64,000 nt of DNA from Flavobacterium cutihirudinis (GCF_003385895.1 NZ_QRDQ01000008.1:1203603-1267602); one strand, 5' to 3'. Positions 36,615 to 47,900 are shown, counted from the first letter of the stretch. Made by a program: numbers and translations. The notes: generated by a model not told the origin, from the letters alone.

Positions 36615-37439
36615 TTATATTTTGAAAGTGATAACAGGTTTAATAGAGTGATTTACGAGTCCTTCACTGATGCTTCCGTTAAAAAAGTGTGCGAAACCAG
36701 TTCTTCCGTGTGTGCACATTCCAATTGTATCGGCATTTATACTATTGGAGAAATTCAGAATTCCTTTTTCTATATTGGTGTCATTGTAAATTTGTGTAGT
36801 ATAATTTGTAAGGTTGAATGTCGTTATGAAATTCTTCATCGCTTTTTCGGCAACATGTGTTGGTTTGAAACTGTTTGGTGTGCAAATAGTGACAAGATGG
36901 ATTTTTGAATCAAAAAAACGGGTGAAGTTTAATAGTTTTTCAAATGGTTTTTTCGTTTCTTCTGAAAAATCAGAAGCGAAGACAATATTGGCTGCATTAA
37001 AATTTGGGATTTCTTTTTTAATGACTAAAACGGGAATTTCAGAATTGCGTACTACTTTTTCAGTATTGGAGCCAATTAATAATTCTTCTATGCCTGAAGA
37101 GCCATGTGAGCCCATAATGATTAAATCGACCTCGTAGTCAGTGCTTACTTGTGTAATTCCGTGTATTGGTTTGTCCATTTTTACAATTTCGGTCACTGAA
37201 ATTCCGTCTAAATAGGGTTTTGAAGATACTTGGTCTAACATTTCGTTTGCTTTTTTCATGAAAAGCATTGTTTCAGGAATGCTTGCGCCACCCAAAATAG
37301 CATCGTTTGTTTGGTTTGGAAGTTCAAGCATGTGTAAAATGATAATTTCGGAATCATTTTTTTTAGCAATTTGCGCAGCAACTTTTAGAGCGTCTTCTGC
37401 GTGTTCTGAGAAGTCAGTAGGTACTAGAATTCGTTTCAT
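36615..37439 (-). CDS. universal stress protein (two Usp domains)
   Basis: A 274-residue cytoplasmic protein with two tandem Usp domains. Domain 1 (about 1-140) has ILVPTDFSEHAEDALKVA and the nucleotide-binding loop MGSHGSSG with the EKVVRNSEIPVLVIKK end. Domain 2 (about 145-274) has FASDFSEETKKPF and CTHGRTGFAHFFNGS. Both loops fit ATP-binding Usp folds. The role is general stress tolerance, with no specific partner known. It is convergent with the tRNA unit and divergent from rimP. Confidence 0.92.
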   Translation of the reverse strand: MKRILVPTDFSEHAEDALKVAAQIAKKNDSEIIILHMLELPNQTNDAILGGASIPETMLFMKKANEMLDQVSSKPYLDGISVTEIVKMDKPIHGITQVSTDYEVDLIIMGSHGSSGIEELLIGSNTEKVVRNSEIPVLVIKKEIPNFNAANIVFASDFSEETKKPFEKLLNFTRFFDSKIHLVTICTPNSFKPTHVAEKAMKNFITTFNLTNYTTQIYNDTNIEKGILNFSNSINADTIGMCTHGRTGFAHFFNGSISEGLVNHSIKPVITFKI

Positions 37440-37522
37440 AATTTTTTGGGTTAAATTATTTGAATAATCTATTATTTTAATGCTATATAAAGATAAGAAA
37501 TATTTTTAGAGCAATCTATTTA

Positions 37523-37551
37523 TTTGGTTTATAAAAAAATCACTATATTTG
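37523..37551 (+). promoter_or_regulatory. promoter of the rimP-nusA-infB operon
   Basis: TTTG at 37523-37526, a 17-base spacer and TATATTTG at 37544-37551. Transcription would begin near 37557, leaving a leader of about 57 bases that holds the hairpin at 37580-37605. Confidence 0.75.
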
Positions 37552-37579
37552 CACCGTTATTTATTAAAATCTAAATAAT

Positions 37580-37605
37580 GAGGGGACTAAGTGTCCCCTC
37601 TTTTT
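37580..37605 (+). promoter_or_regulatory. terminator-like hairpin in the rimP leader (putative attenuator)
   Basis: GAGGGGAC and GTCCCCTC form eight perfect pairs around TAAGT and are followed by five T, ending nine bases before the rimP ATG. In form it is an intrinsic terminator, but its place is between promoter and first gene. Confidence 0.65.
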
Positions 37606-37613
37606 ATAAAATT

Positions 37614-38078
37614 ATGACATTTAAAGAAAAAGTAAACGGATTAATTGAAGAAGCTCTTCTGGAAAAGCCATCGATCTTTCTGATTGATTTAGCGGTTTCA
37701 GATTCTTATAAGATTAGTGTTGGTTTAGACGGAGATAATGGTGTGGCATTGCAGGATTGTATTGATATTAGCCGTGCTATTGAGAATAATCTTGACCGTG
37801 AAGAGCAGGATTTTTCGCTTGAAGTTGCTTCGGTTGGAGTAGGTTCGCCGTTGAAAATGATAAGGCAATACAAGAAAAATATTGGTAGAACGTTGATTGT
37901 TACTACAAATACTGAAAAAATTGAAGCAGAATTGGTAGAAGCTAACGATGTTTTTATAATTTTGTCTTGGGAAGCAAGAGAACCGAAAAAAGTAGGAAAA
38001 GGAAAAGAAACAGTTCAAAAAGAGCAACAAATACCTTATACAGAAATTAAAGAGGCAATTGTTACAGTAACATTTTAA
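37614..38078 (+). CDS. rimP: ribosome maturation factor RimP
   Basis: Small-subunit assembly factor. I choose the ATG at 37614 ([10 protein letters not shown]), giving 154 residues. The open frame extends upstream through the hairpin to 37578, but the added residues are not family-like. The N-terminal domain ([36 protein letters not shown]) and the C-terminal SH3-like domain ([20 protein letters not shown]) are both present. It is first in the rimP-nusA-infB operon, 13 bases before nusA. Confidence 0.93.
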   Translation: MTFKEKVNGLIEEALLEKPSIFLIDLAVSDSYKISVGLDGDNGVALQDCIDISRAIENNLDREEQDFSLEVASVGVGSPLKMIRQYKKNIGRTLIVTTNTEKIEAELVEANDVFIILSWEAREPKKVGKGKETVQKEQQIPYTEIKEAIVTVTF

Positions 38079-38091
38079 TTAAAGAATTCGC

Positions 38092-39345
38092 ATGGAAAAT
38101 TTAGCATTAATCGATTCATTCTCAGAGTTTAAAGATAATAAACTTATTGATCGTGTAACGCTTATGGCAATTTTGGAGGACGTGTTTAGAAATGCATTGA
38201 AGAAAAAATACGGTTCTGATGATAACTTTGACATTATTATAAATCCTGATAAAGGAGATATGGAGATATGGAGAAGAAGAGTGATCGTTGCTGACGAAGA
38301 TCTTGATTTTGAGAACGAAGAAATTACCTTGACTGAAGCAAGATTGATTGAAGCGGATTTTGAAATTGGTGAAGAAGTTTCTGAAGAAGTTAAATTGATT
38401 GATTTAGGAAGAAGAGCTATTTTAGCTTTGCGTCAAAACTTAATATCTAAAATTCACGAACACGATAATACGAATCTTTACAAACAATTTAAAGATATTA
38501 TCGGTGATATATATACTGCAGAAGTGCACCACGTGCGTCCAAGAGTTGTTATCTTGGTGGATGACGAAGGAAATGAAATTGTACTTCCAAAAGAAAAACA
38601 AATTCCATCTGACTTTTTCCGTAAAGGAGATAATGTTCGTGGAATTATTGAAAGTGTTGAATTGAAAGGAAATAAGCCTCAAATTATTATGTCTAGAACT
38701 TCTGAGAAGTTTTTAGAGAAATTGTTTGAGCAAGAAATTCCGGAAGTATTCGACGGATTAATTACAGTTAAAAATGTAGTTCGTATCCCAGGTGAAAAAG
38801 CAAAAGTAGCGGTAGATTCTTACGATGATAGAATTGACCCTGTTGGAGCTTGTGTTGGTATGAAAGGTTCTCGTATTCATGGAATTGTTCGTGAATTAGG
38901 AAACGAAAATATCGACGTAATCAACTACACAAATAATATTCAATTGTTTATCACTAGAGCTCTAAGCCCTGCAAAAGTTTCTTCTATTAAAATTGATGAA
39001 GAGAATAAAAGAGCTGAAGTTTTCTTGAAATTAGAAGAAGTTTCTAAAGCAATTGGTAGAGGAGGTCATAACATTAAATTAGCAGGTCAGTTGACAGGTT
39101 ATGAATTGGATGTTATCCGTGAAGGAGATGTGGCTGGTACGGTTGCAGATGAAGATGATGTTGAATTAACAGAGTTTTCAGATGAAATCGAAGAATGGGT
39201 TATAGAAGAGTTTGCAAAAATAGGTTTGGATACTGCTAAAAGTATTTTGAAACACGACGTAGAAGATTTAGTAAGAAGAACGGATTTGGAAGAGGAAACA
39301 ATTCTAGACGTTATGAAAATACTAAAAGAAGAGTTTGATAGCTAG
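38092..39345 (+). CDS. nusA: transcription termination/antitermination factor NusA
   Basis: RNA polymerase-binding factor that promotes pausing and hairpin-dependent termination. The 417 residues have the N-terminal polymerase-binding domain, an S1 domain (about 125-205, GDNVRGIIESVEL) and two KH domains (GACVGMKGSRIHGIVREL and AIGRGGHNIKLAGQLTG). It lacks the C-terminal acidic repeats of E. coli NusA (495 residues), as is usual outside Proteobacteria. Because NusA strengthens termination, it could act on the hairpin in its own operon leader. Confidence 0.96.
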   Translation: MENLALIDSFSEFKDNKLIDRVTLMAILEDVFRNALKKKYGSDDNFDIIINPDKGDMEIWRRRVIVADEDLDFENEEITLTEARLIEADFEIGEEVSEEVKLIDLGRRAILALRQNLISKIHEHDNTNLYKQFKDIIGDIYTAEVHHVRPRVVILVDDEGNEIVLPKEKQIPSDFFRKGDNVRGIIESVELKGNKPQIIMSRTSEKFLEKLFEQEIPEVFDGLITVKNVVRIPGEKAKVAVDSYDDRIDPVGACVGMKGSRIHGIVRELGNENIDVINYTNNIQLFITRALSPAKVSSIKIDEENKRAEVFLKLEEVSKAIGRGGHNIKLAGQLTGYELDVIREGDVAGTVADEDDVELTEFSDEIEEWVIEEFAKIGLDTAKSILKHDVEDLVRRTDLEEETILDVMKILKEEFDS

Positions 39346-39404
39346 AATATAGCTGAATATCTGCTCTAACAACACAACGAAAAAGGTAATAATAAAAAGG
39401 TTAT

Positions 39405-42275
39405 ATGTCTGAAGAGAGAGTAATAAGAATAAACAAGGTTTTAAGGGAATTAAATATTTCGTTAGAAAGAGCTGTTGATTATCTAAAAGATAAGGGAATT
39501 GCTATTGATGCAAATCCTAATGCGAAAATTTCTGATAGCGAATTTAATATCCTACAAAGCCAATTTGCGGGCGATAAGGGGAATAAGGAAGCTTCTAAAG
39601 AGGTAGGGGAAGAGAAAAGAAAAGAAAAAGAAGCATTACGTGTTGAACGTGAGAAAGAAATTGAAGACAAACGCAGACAAGACGAGGAGCGCCAAAAACA
39701 GCAGGAAATTATAAAAGCGAGAGCGGTTGTAACTGGTCCTGTTCAAGTTGGTAAAATAGATTTAAACCCAAAGAAACCTGCAATTGTTTCTACTCCTGAG
39801 GAGCCGGCTAAAGTTGAAGAACCAAAAGCTGTTGTTGCTCCTGTTCAGCCAGAAAAACCTGTTCAAAAAGAAATTGTGAAACCAGAGCCTGTGGCTCCAG
39901 TTGTTTCTGAAGAGAAAAAGGTAGAAAAGCCAATTATTACAGAGAAAAAAGAAGTAAAAGCTGAAGCTCCAAAAGTTGCTCAGGAACCGGTTGTTTCAAC
40001 TGATCCAACAACTTCTGAGGAGACTATCACTACTCAATATCAAAAATTATCTGGAACTACTCTTACTGGGCAGACAATTGATTTGTCTCAATTCAATAAG
40101 CCTAAGAAAAAGAAAGAGGATCCGAAAATTACTCCTAATAAGCCGGGAGCTCCTGGAGTAGGAAATAACGCTAATAAGAATAAGCGTAAAAGAATTGCTC
40201 CAAAACCGGGAACTCCGGGTGCGCCAAAACCTGCAACAGGTAATGCGCCAGGAACACCTAATCCTAATAAAATTACACCTAATTCAGGTGGAGGTTTTAA
40301 TGCTAACAGAAATGCAAGACCTGGTTTTGTAAAAGGAAACCGTCCTGCGATTGTTGCAAAAGTAGAGCCGACTGAAGAAGAAGTAAAAAATCAGATTAGA
40401 GAAACTCTTGAAAAACTTCAGGGTAAAGGTGGTAAATCTAAAGCTGCTAAATACAGAAGAGATAAAAGAGAAACGCACCGTCAGAAATCTGACGATGAGC
40501 AAAGAGCTCTTGATGAAGGAAGTAAAACGATTAAAGTTACGGAATTCGTTACTGTAGGTGAAATTGCTATCATGATGGATGTGCCGATTACTAAAGTAAT
40601 TGGAACTTGTATGTCTCTTGGAATCATGGTAACAATGAATCAGCGTTTAGATGCTGAAACATTGACTATTGTAGCAGATGAATTTGGTTACGAAGTTGAA
40701 TTTATTACTGTTGATATCGAAGAAGCTATCACTGTAGTTGAAGATAGAGAAGAAGATTTAGTTACAAGAGCGCCAATTGTTACGGTAATGGGTCACGTTG
40801 ACCACGGTAAAACATCTTTACTGGATTATATCCGTAAAGAAAATGTTATCGCTGGTGAGTCTGGAGGTATTACACAGCACATTGGAGCATATGGAGTAAC
40901 TTTAGATAATGGTCAAAAAATAGCATTTTTAGATACTCCGGGTCACGAGGCGTTTACAGCGATGCGTGCGCGTGGAGCTCAGGTTACGGATATTGCGATT
41001 ATTGTGATCGCGGCCGATGATGATATCATGCCACAAACAAAAGAGGCAATCAGTCATGCTCAGGCTGCTGGAGTGCCAATTATATTTGCAATCAATAAAG
41101 TTGATAAGCCAAATGCTAATCCTGATAAGATTAAAGAAAGATTAGCAGGTATGAATTTACTTGTTGAAGATTGGGGTGGTAAAATTCAGTCGCATGATAT
41201 TTCTGCAAAAACAGGTTTGGGTGTGAAAGAATTATTGGAGAAAGTTTTATTAGAAGCTGAAATTTTAGATTTGAAAGCAAACCCTAATAAAGCAGCTCAG
41301 GGAACTGTAGTTGAGGCTTTCTTAGATAAAGGAAAAGGATATGTTTCTACAATTTTGGTACAACAAGGTACCTTGAAAATTGGAGATTATATGTTGGCTG
41401 GAAAACACCATGGAAAAGTTAAAGCGATGCATGATGAAAGAGGACATACTGTTTTAGAAGCAGGACCTTCAACTCCGGTGTCAGTTTTAGGTTTAGATGG
41501 TGCGGCTACTGCGGGTGATAAGTTCAATGTGTTCGAAGATGAAAAAGAGGCAAAACAAATTGCATCTAAGCGTTCTCAGTTAATGCGTGAACAATCAGTA
41601 CGTACACAACGTCATATTACACTTGACGAAATTGGACGTCGTATTGCTCTTGGTCAGTTTAAAGAATTGAATGTAATTCTTAAAGGAGACGTTGATGGAT
41701 CTGTTGAAGCGTTATCAGATTCATTCTCTAAACTTTCTACTGAAGAAGTTCAGATTAATATTATTCATAAAGGAGTTGGTGCGATTACAGAAACCGATGT
41801 TAATTTAGCTTCTGCATCAGATGCGATTATTATCGGATTTAACGTTCGTCCTGCAGGAAATGCTAGACAGCTTGCAGATAAAGAGGAAATCGATATCCGT
41901 TACTACTCTATTATTTATGCGGCAATCGACGACTTGAAAGATGCGATGGAAGGAATGTTAGCTCCTGAAATGAAAGAAGAAGTTTTAGGAACAGCTGAAA
42001 TTCGTGAGATTTTCAAAATTTCTAAAGTTGGTTCAATCGCAGGTTGTATGGTTACTGATGGTAAGATCTTGAGAACTTCTAAAATTAGAGTTATTAGAGA
42101 TGGCGTAGTTGTTCATACAGGAGAATTGGTTGCTTTAAAACGATTCAAAGATGATGTTAAAGAAGTAACTAAAGGATACGATTGTGGTATTCAGATTAAA
42201 GGATTTAATGACATCGAAGAAAGAGATGTTATTGAAGCATACCATGAGGTTGCAATCAAAAAGAAATTGAAATAA
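39405..42275 (+). CDS. infB: translation initiation factor IF-2
   Basis: GTPase that places fMet-tRNA on the 30S subunit. The 956 residues have a long low-complexity basic/acidic N-terminal part (about 60-400, Lys/Glu and Pro/Val rich), then the G domain with G1 [14 protein letters not shown]3 DTPGHEAF and G4 NKVDKP, and the C-terminal domains up to [19 protein letters not shown]. It follows nusA by 59 bases and ends at a strong terminator. Confidence 0.98.
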   Translation: MSEERVIRINKVLRELNISLERAVDYLKDKGIAIDANPNAKISDSEFNILQSQFAGDKGNKEASKEVGEEKRKEKEALRVEREKEIEDKRRQDEERQKQQEIIKARAVVTGPVQVGKIDLNPKKPAIVSTPEEPAKVEEPKAVVAPVQPEKPVQKEIVKPEPVAPVVSEEKKVEKPIITEKKEVKAEAPKVAQEPVVSTDPTTSEETITTQYQKLSGTTLTGQTIDLSQFNKPKKKKEDPKITPNKPGAPGVGNNANKNKRKRIAPKPGTPGAPKPATGNAPGTPNPNKITPNSGGGFNANRNARPGFVKGNRPAIVAKVEPTEEEVKNQIRETLEKLQGKGGKSKAAKYRRDKRETHRQKSDDEQRALDEGSKTIKVTEFVTVGEIAIMMDVPITKVIGTCMSLGIMVTMNQRLDAETLTIVADEFGYEVEFITVDIEEAITVVEDREEDLVTRAPIVTVMGHVDHGKTSLLDYIRKENVIAGESGGITQHIGAYGVTLDNGQKIAFLDTPGHEAFTAMRARGAQVTDIAIIVIAADDDIMPQTKEAISHAQAAGVPIIFAINKVDKPNANPDKIKERLAGMNLLVEDWGGKIQSHDISAKTGLGVKELLEKVLLEAEILDLKANPNKAAQGTVVEAFLDKGKGYVSTILVQQGTLKIGDYMLAGKHHGKVKAMHDERGHTVLEAGPSTPVSVLGLDGAATAGDKFNVFEDEKEAKQIASKRSQLMREQSVRTQRHITLDEIGRRIALGQFKELNVILKGDVDGSVEALSDSFSKLSTEEVQINIIHKGVGAITETDVNLASASDAIIIGFNVRPAGNARQLADKEEIDIRYYSIIYAAIDDLKDAMEGMLAPEMKEEVLGTAEIREIFKISKVGSIAGCMVTDGKILRTSKIRVIRDGVVVHTGELVALKRFKDDVKEVTKGYDCGIQIKGFNDIEERDVIEAYHEVAIKKKLK

Positions 42276-42291
42276 TTTTCAATATAAATTC

Positions 42292-42325
42292 AAAAAGTTC
42301 CAATGAAAATTGGAACTTTTTTTTT
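42292..42325 (+). terminator. terminator of the rimP-nusA-infB operon
   Basis: AAAAGTTCCAAT and ATTGGAACTTTT form twelve pairs around GAAA, followed by five more T. Confidence 0.95.
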
Positions 42326-42410
42326 GCTCTAAATTTACGGCCGAATTTGATAATTGTATTTTTATTTATTTAGACGAAATGGGGTTATTTTTGATTAGAA
42401 TTGATTGTTT

Positions 42411-42915
42411 GTTAAACGATTAGTATTTTCTGTTGTTTTTTGGTTGGGGTTTCTGGTATTTCTTTAGGATAAGAAGTAGTAGAGGGAAAATTACCACCAA
42501 TAGGTAGTGTTTTAGTTGGGGATTATTATGGGGTAGATGTTTCTGTTAATGTTGCAATTTCTGCTCAAAAATTGGAAGCAGGGTTAAATGGTCAAAAAAA
42601 AAATAGAGAATGTTGTTGTAAAGGGAATAGCTGAAAATGTTTGTAAAAAGAGAGGATGCTGGGTCATTATAAAGACAGAAAATGGTTCTTCTTTCTTTGT
42701 CAAGATGAAGGATTATGCATTTTTTGTTCCTACTACATTAATAGAAAAAAATGTTGTTTTGGAGGGATGCTGAGAGAAAAATCACTTCCGTTGAGGAGCT
42801 AAAAGATTATGCTAAATATGCAAAGAAAACACAAGATGAAATTGATGTAATTACTTCTTCAAAAGAAGAAAATAGTTTTCTAGCAAACGGAATTAAAGCG
42901 GTAAAAATAGTCTGA
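42411..42915 (+). pseudogene. broken DUF4920 domain gene
   Basis: Three reading frames in sequence spell one DUF4920-type protein. The first (from 42482) gives KLPPIGSVLVGDYYGVDVS, the second (42588-42773) gives KGIAENVCKKRGCWVIIK and KMKDYAFFVPTTL, and the third gives TSVEELKDYAKYAKK to the TGA at 42913. The frame breaks at a run of ten A (one more than needed) and again at GGATGCTGAG near 42768. The signal-peptide region before 42482 also has stops, and the start codon is GTT. The known parts suggest an exported protein. Decay is likely, but homopolymer sequencing error could explain the first break. Confidence 0.8.
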
Positions 42916-42960
42916 GAAAAATACGTATTTATAGCATTAGGATTTTTTAATATTGTAACA

Positions 42961-42991
42961 AAAAAAAGCGAGATTAGATCTCGCTTTTTTT
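42961..42991. terminator. bidirectional terminator before the SPOR gene
   Basis: GCGAGA and TCTCGC pair around TTAGA, and the flanking seven A and seven T extend the stem. It suits the convergent SPOR-domain gene and the pseudogene. Confidence 0.85.
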
Positions 42992-43011
42992 GATTGTATT
43001 TTTAAAGTGTT

Positions 43012-43401
43012 TTACTTACCTGGTTTAAGTAAAAAAACACTTTTGTATCTTTTCTTTATATCGGCAAGATTTCTTTCTGCTTCAATTCTGGTTTTGAAAT
43101 TCCCAACAATAACTTTGTAATTTGGAGTGTTGAAAATTATTGTGCCGTCAAGAGAAGAGAACTCTCTTTTGAAATCAGATAATGTTTTTTTTGCTTCTTC
43201 GCTTTTGCCGCTAAAAATCTGAATTCGGTATGTGTCGTTTGTACTTATTGATGTGTTAATTTTGCGCTTGTCATTGAGTAATTGCTCAAATTTAGCGTCT
43301 TGGGTCAGTGTTAAATTTTGATCCTGTGCATGAATATTATATGCTAATGCAAACGTTGTAAATGTTAAGAAAACTCTTTTTGAAGGGGTTAAAATTCTCA
43401 T
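43012..43401 (-). CDS. exported SPOR-domain protein
   Basis: A 129-residue protein starting at the ATG at 43401 (MRILTPSKRV). An upstream in-frame ATG at 43422 adds seven residues and is less likely. The signal peptide ends near ALAYNIHAQ. The C-terminal 75 residues form a SPOR domain (YRIQIFSGKSEEAKKTL, YKVIVGNFKTRIEAERNL), which binds denuded septal peptidoglycan, so a periplasmic role at division or cell-wall sites is inferred. It is divergent from the alternative complex III operon. Confidence 0.85.
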   Translation of the reverse strand: MRILTPSKRVFLTFTTFALAYNIHAQDQNLTLTQDAKFEQLLNDKRKINTSISTNDTYRIQIFSGKSEEAKKTLSDFKREFSSLDGTIIFNTPNYKVIVGNFKTRIEAERNLADIKKRYKSVFLLKPGK

Positions 43402-43503
43402 AATGTGATGGTTTTTATGCAAAAATAGTATTTAAAGTTTGTATGGAAAATTTTAATATTATTTAGAATTGATATAAATTGATATTTAAGACTATTTTAA
43501 GGT

Positions 43504-43533
43504 TTTGAGAATAACACATAAGTCGTATTTTTG
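43504..43533 (+). promoter_or_regulatory. promoter of the respiratory operon
   Basis: TTTG at 43504-43507, an 18-base spacer and TATTTTTG at 43526-43533. The start codon of actA is 88 bases further, so the leader is about 80 bases. Confidence 0.7.
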
Positions 43534-43620
43534 TGCAAGTTTTAAAAGAAGGTATTGATTTTTGTCTGATTTACTACAGAAAAAATCATACCAAAAATTA
43601 GTAGATAATTATTATACTAT

Positions 43621-44949
43621 ATGAAAAAGGTGGGTAACCATAATTCGATCTCAAGAAAATTGCTGCTTAGTTTATCGCTAACGCTAATTTTCTCCCTAAC
43701 TTCATTTGCTCAAGATCCTGCTGCAGCTCCTGCGGCACCTGAAGCTGCTGCTCCAGCTGCTACATCTGGTGGTGATCCGGTAAAAGGGAAAGAACTTTTT
43801 AATGCAAATTGCGCTGCATGTCACAAATTAGACGCTAAATCAACTGGTCCAGCTCTTCGAGGAGTTGCTGATAAGCATGATATGGCTTGGATTTACAAGT
43901 GGGTGCACAATAGTTCTGACATGATTAAGTCAGGGGATGCTACTGCTGTTAAACTTTTTGAAGAAAACAACAAAGCAGTAATGACTTCTTTTCCTCAATT
44001 ATCTGAGGGTGATATTGATAATATTATAGCTTATACTTCTGAGAAAAAAGCTGAAGTTGCTACGACTCCTGGAACTGTTCCTCCAGGTGGAAAAGTTGAA
44101 GGCGGCGGAATTTCGAATAATGTTATTTTAGGGGCTCTTGCTCTTGTAATGGCTATTTTGGTTGTAATGTTGTTTATGGTGAACAAGGTTTTAACTAAAG
44201 TTGCTAGTAATAATGGAATTGAGGTTGCTCCTAAAGAAGGAAGAACTCCTATCTGGAAAGCTTTTGCTAAAAATCAATTCTTAGTACTTGTTACTTCTAT
44301 CTTCTTATTATTAGCTAGTGGTTATTTTGTGTACGGATATTTAATGCAGGTAGGTGTGGATCAAAATTATGAGCCAATTCAGCCAATCCACTATTCTCAC
44401 AAAATTCACGCTGGAGATAACGAGATCAATTGTAAATATTGTCACTCTGCTGCTCGTGTAAGTAAAACAGCTGGTATTCCTTCTTTGAATGTTTGTATGA
44501 ACTGTCATAAAAACATTTCTGAAGTTGCTGAGACTACTGCTACTGCTGAGTACAGCAAAGCATTCTACGATGCTCAAATTCAAAAATTATACGATGCTGT
44601 TGGTTGGGATAAAACTAAACAAGCTTATACAGGAAAAACTCAACCTGTAAAATGGGTTCGTATTCATAATTTGCCTGATTTTGTTTACTTTAACCACTCA
44701 CAACACGTTAATGTTGCGGGAGTTGAATGTCAAACTTGTCACGGTCCGGTACAGGAATTTGAAATCATGAAGCAATACTCTAAATTAACAATGGGATGGT
44801 GTGTTGATTGCCATAGAAAAACTGATGTTAAGATGGAAGGAAATGCATATTATGATAAAATTCATGCTGAGCTTTCTAAAAAATACGGTGTAGAGAAATT
44901 AACTGCAGCGCAAATGGGAGGTTTAGAATGCGGTAAATGCCACTATTAA
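43621..44949 (+). CDS. actA: alternative complex III subunit ActA, with extra cytochrome c domain
   Basis: Membrane-bound multihaem cytochrome c of the quinol:electron acceptor oxidoreductase. The 442 residues start with a Sec signal (to about 30), then a mono-haem domain (CAACH at 64-68), two membrane segments (about 165-190 and 220-245) and a pentahaem domain with CKYCH, CMNCH, CQTCH, CVDCH and CGKCH. Six CxxCH motifs in all. The pentahaem part alone is the ActA of Rhodothermus. The N-terminal cytochrome domain is an addition that could hand electrons to or from the oxidase encoded downstream. Confidence 0.93.
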   Translation: MKKVGNHNSISRKLLLSLSLTLIFSLTSFAQDPAAAPAAPEAAAPAATSGGDPVKGKELFNANCAACHKLDAKSTGPALRGVADKHDMAWIYKWVHNSSDMIKSGDATAVKLFEENNKAVMTSFPQLSEGDIDNIIAYTSEKKAEVATTPGTVPPGGKVEGGGISNNVILGALALVMAILVVMLFMVNKVLTKVASNNGIEVAPKEGRTPIWKAFAKNQFLVLVTSIFLLLASGYFVYGYLMQVGVDQNYEPIQPIHYSHKIHAGDNEINCKYCHSAARVSKTAGIPSLNVCMNCHKNISEVAETTATAEYSKAFYDAQIQKLYDAVGWDKTKQAYTGKTQPVKWVRIHNLPDFVYFNHSQHVNVAGVECQTCHGPVQEFEIMKQYSKLTMGWCVDCHRKTDVKMEGNAYYDKIHAELSKKYGVEKLTAAQMGGLECGKCHY

Positions 44950-44981
44950 TCGAATTATTAAGATTTTAATATTTATATACA

Positions 44982-47900
44982 ATGTCATCAAACAAAAAAT
45001 ACTGGAAAAGTGTTGAAGAACTAGAAAATAGTTCTATTGTTGAGGCGCTTAGAAATAACGAATTTGTTGAAGAAATTCCTACTGATGAATTCTTAGGAAA
45101 TGCTGAGGCTTTAGCTTCATCAGGAACTTCACGTCGTGACTTTTTAAAGTACGTAGGGTTTAGTACTGCAGCGGTAACGCTTGCTGCCTGCGAAGGTCCT
45201 GTGCACAAGTCTATTCCTTATGTTTTACAACCAGAGCAAATCATCCCTGGAGTTGCTGATTACTATGCGACTACTATTTTTGATGGTTTTGATTTTGCTA
45301 ATCTTTTGGTGAAAACTCGTGAGGGTCGTCCAATTAAAGTAGAAAATAATACTATTGCTGGTGCTAAATTTTCAGCGAATGCTAGAGTTCATGCTTCGAT
45401 CTTAGGATTGTATGATAGTAGCCGTTTGAAAGAGCCTAAATTGGATGGTAAAAACAGTAGCTGGTCTGCTGTTGATTTAAAAATTAAATCAAGTCTTGCT
45501 GATGCTAAAGCAAAAGGAGGACAAGTGGTTTTGTTAACCAATACATTGGCAAGTCCAACAACTGAAAAGTTAATTGCTGAATTTATTGCTAAAAATCCAA
45601 CTGCAAAACATGTTGTTTATGATGCAGTTTCTTCATCTGAAGCATTAGATGCATTTGAAGCAGTTTATGGAGAAAGAGCTTTAGTAGATTATGATTTCTC
45701 AAAAGCTTCTCTAATTGTATCTGTTGGAGCTGATTTCTTAGGAGACTGGCAAGGTGGTGGATATGATTCTGGATATGCAAAAGGACGTATTCCTCAAAAT
45801 GGAAAAATGTCTCGTCATTTTCAGTTTGAATCAAATATGACATTATCTGGAGCTGCTGCTGATAAGCGTGTTCCAATGACTACTGCTGATCAAAAACAGG
45901 CTTTAGTTCAAATTTATAATATTATTGTAGGTGCTTCTATCCCGGTTAATTTAGATGCTAAGTTTAAAGCTGAAGTTGTTAAAGCTGCTCAGCAATTGAA
46001 AGCTGCTGGTTCTAAAGGGGTTTTAGTATCTGGAATTGAAGATAAAAATGCTCAATTATTAGTTTTGGCTATTAATCAAGCGTTAGCTAGCGAATCATTT
46101 AGTACTGCTGGTACTAGACAAATTAGAAAAGGTTCTAATGCTGCTGTAGCTCAATTAGTAAAAGATATGAATGCTGGAAGTGTTCATACTTTGATCATGA
46201 GTGGAATTAATCCTGTTTACACTTTAGCTGATTCAGCTTCTTTTGAATCTGGATTGAAAAAAGTAAAAACATCAGTTGCTTTTTCTTTGAAAGAAGATGA
46301 AACTGCTTCTGTTGTTACAATTGCTGCTCCAGCACCTCACTATTTAGAGTCTTGGGGAGATGTAGTAATTACTAAAGGAACTTATAGCTTAACGCAACCA
46401 ACTATCCGTCCTATATTCAATACAAAACAATTTCAAGATGTTTTATTGTCTTTAAATGGTGTTGGTGGAAGTTTCTACGATTATTTAAAAGCAAATTCTG
46501 CTGGTATTATTACTGGTACTTCTTGGAATAAAGTTTTACATGATGGAGTTTTTGTAGCTGGTTCTGCAGCTTTGTCTGGTGGATCTTTTGATTATGCTGG
46601 TGCTGCAAGTGCATTGTCAAAATCAAAACCTGCAGGAGATTTTGAACTAGTATTATACACTAAAACTGGTATGGGAGACGGACAACATGCAAACAACCCT
46701 TGGTTGCAGGAGTTTCCGGATCCAATCACAAGAGTTTCTTGGGATAACTACGTTACCGTTTCAAATGCTGACGCTACGAAATTAGGTTTGTCAAATGAAA
46801 TTGTAGCTAATGGAGGTTTGAATGGTAGTTATGCTACTATTACTACTGCCGATGGTGTTAAATTGGAGAATGTTCCAGTTATTGTTCAGCCTGGACAAGC
46901 AGTTGGAACTATTGGTTTAGCTGTTGGATATGGTCGTAAAGCATCTTTAAAAGAAGAAATGCAAGTAGGTTTAAATGCTTACGCTTTATATAAAAACTTT
47001 AATAATGTTCAGTCTGTTTCTTTAGCGAAAGCTAGTGGAGTACATGAGTTTGCTTGTGTTCAAGGGCAAAAAACATTAATGGGTAGAGGTGATATCATTA
47101 AAGAAACTACTTTAGAGATATTCAATACTAAAGATGCTGAGCATTGGAACGAAAAACCAATGGTATCTTTAGATCACCAAGAGGTTGAAGCTACAACAGT
47201 TGATTTATGGGAATCATTTGATCGTTCTACTGGACATCATTTTAATCTTTCAATTGACTTAAACGCTTGTACAGGTTGTGGAGCATGTGTTATTGCTTGC
47301 CACGCTGAAAACAACGTTCCTGTTGTAGGTAAAGCTGAAGTAAGAAGAAGTCGTGATATGCACTGGTTGCGTATCGATAGATATTATTCTTCTGAAAGTA
47401 CTTTCGAAGGAGATAATGAAAGAAAAGAAGGAATTGCAGGATTATCTAGTTCATTGTCTACATTCAATGAAATGGAAAAACCTGGAGACAATCCGCAAGT
47501 AGCATTCCAGCCAGTTATGTGTCAACACTGTAATCACGCACCTTGTGAAACAGTTTGTCCTGTAGCTGCAACATCTCACGGTCGTGAAGGTCAAAACCAC
47601 ATGGCTTACAACAGATGTGTTGGTACTCGTTACTGTGCAAATAACTGTCCGTATAAAGTTCGTCGTTTCAACTGGTTCTTGTACAACAAAAACAGTGAAT
47701 TCGATTATCACATGAATGATGATTTAGGTCGTATGGTTTTAAATCCTGACGTAAACGTTCGTTCTCGTGGAGTTATGGAAAAATGTTCTATGTGTATTCA
47801 AATGACACAGGCGACTAAATTGAAAGCTAAAAATGAAGGTCGTCCGGTTGCTGATGGAGAATTCCAAACAGCATGTTCAAATGCTTGTTCTTCTGGAGCG

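Noticed and set aside
45589..45876. Long minus-strand frame inside actB
   Set aside because: It is a composition shadow of actB (GCT/GAA codons read backwards) with no start signal or domain.
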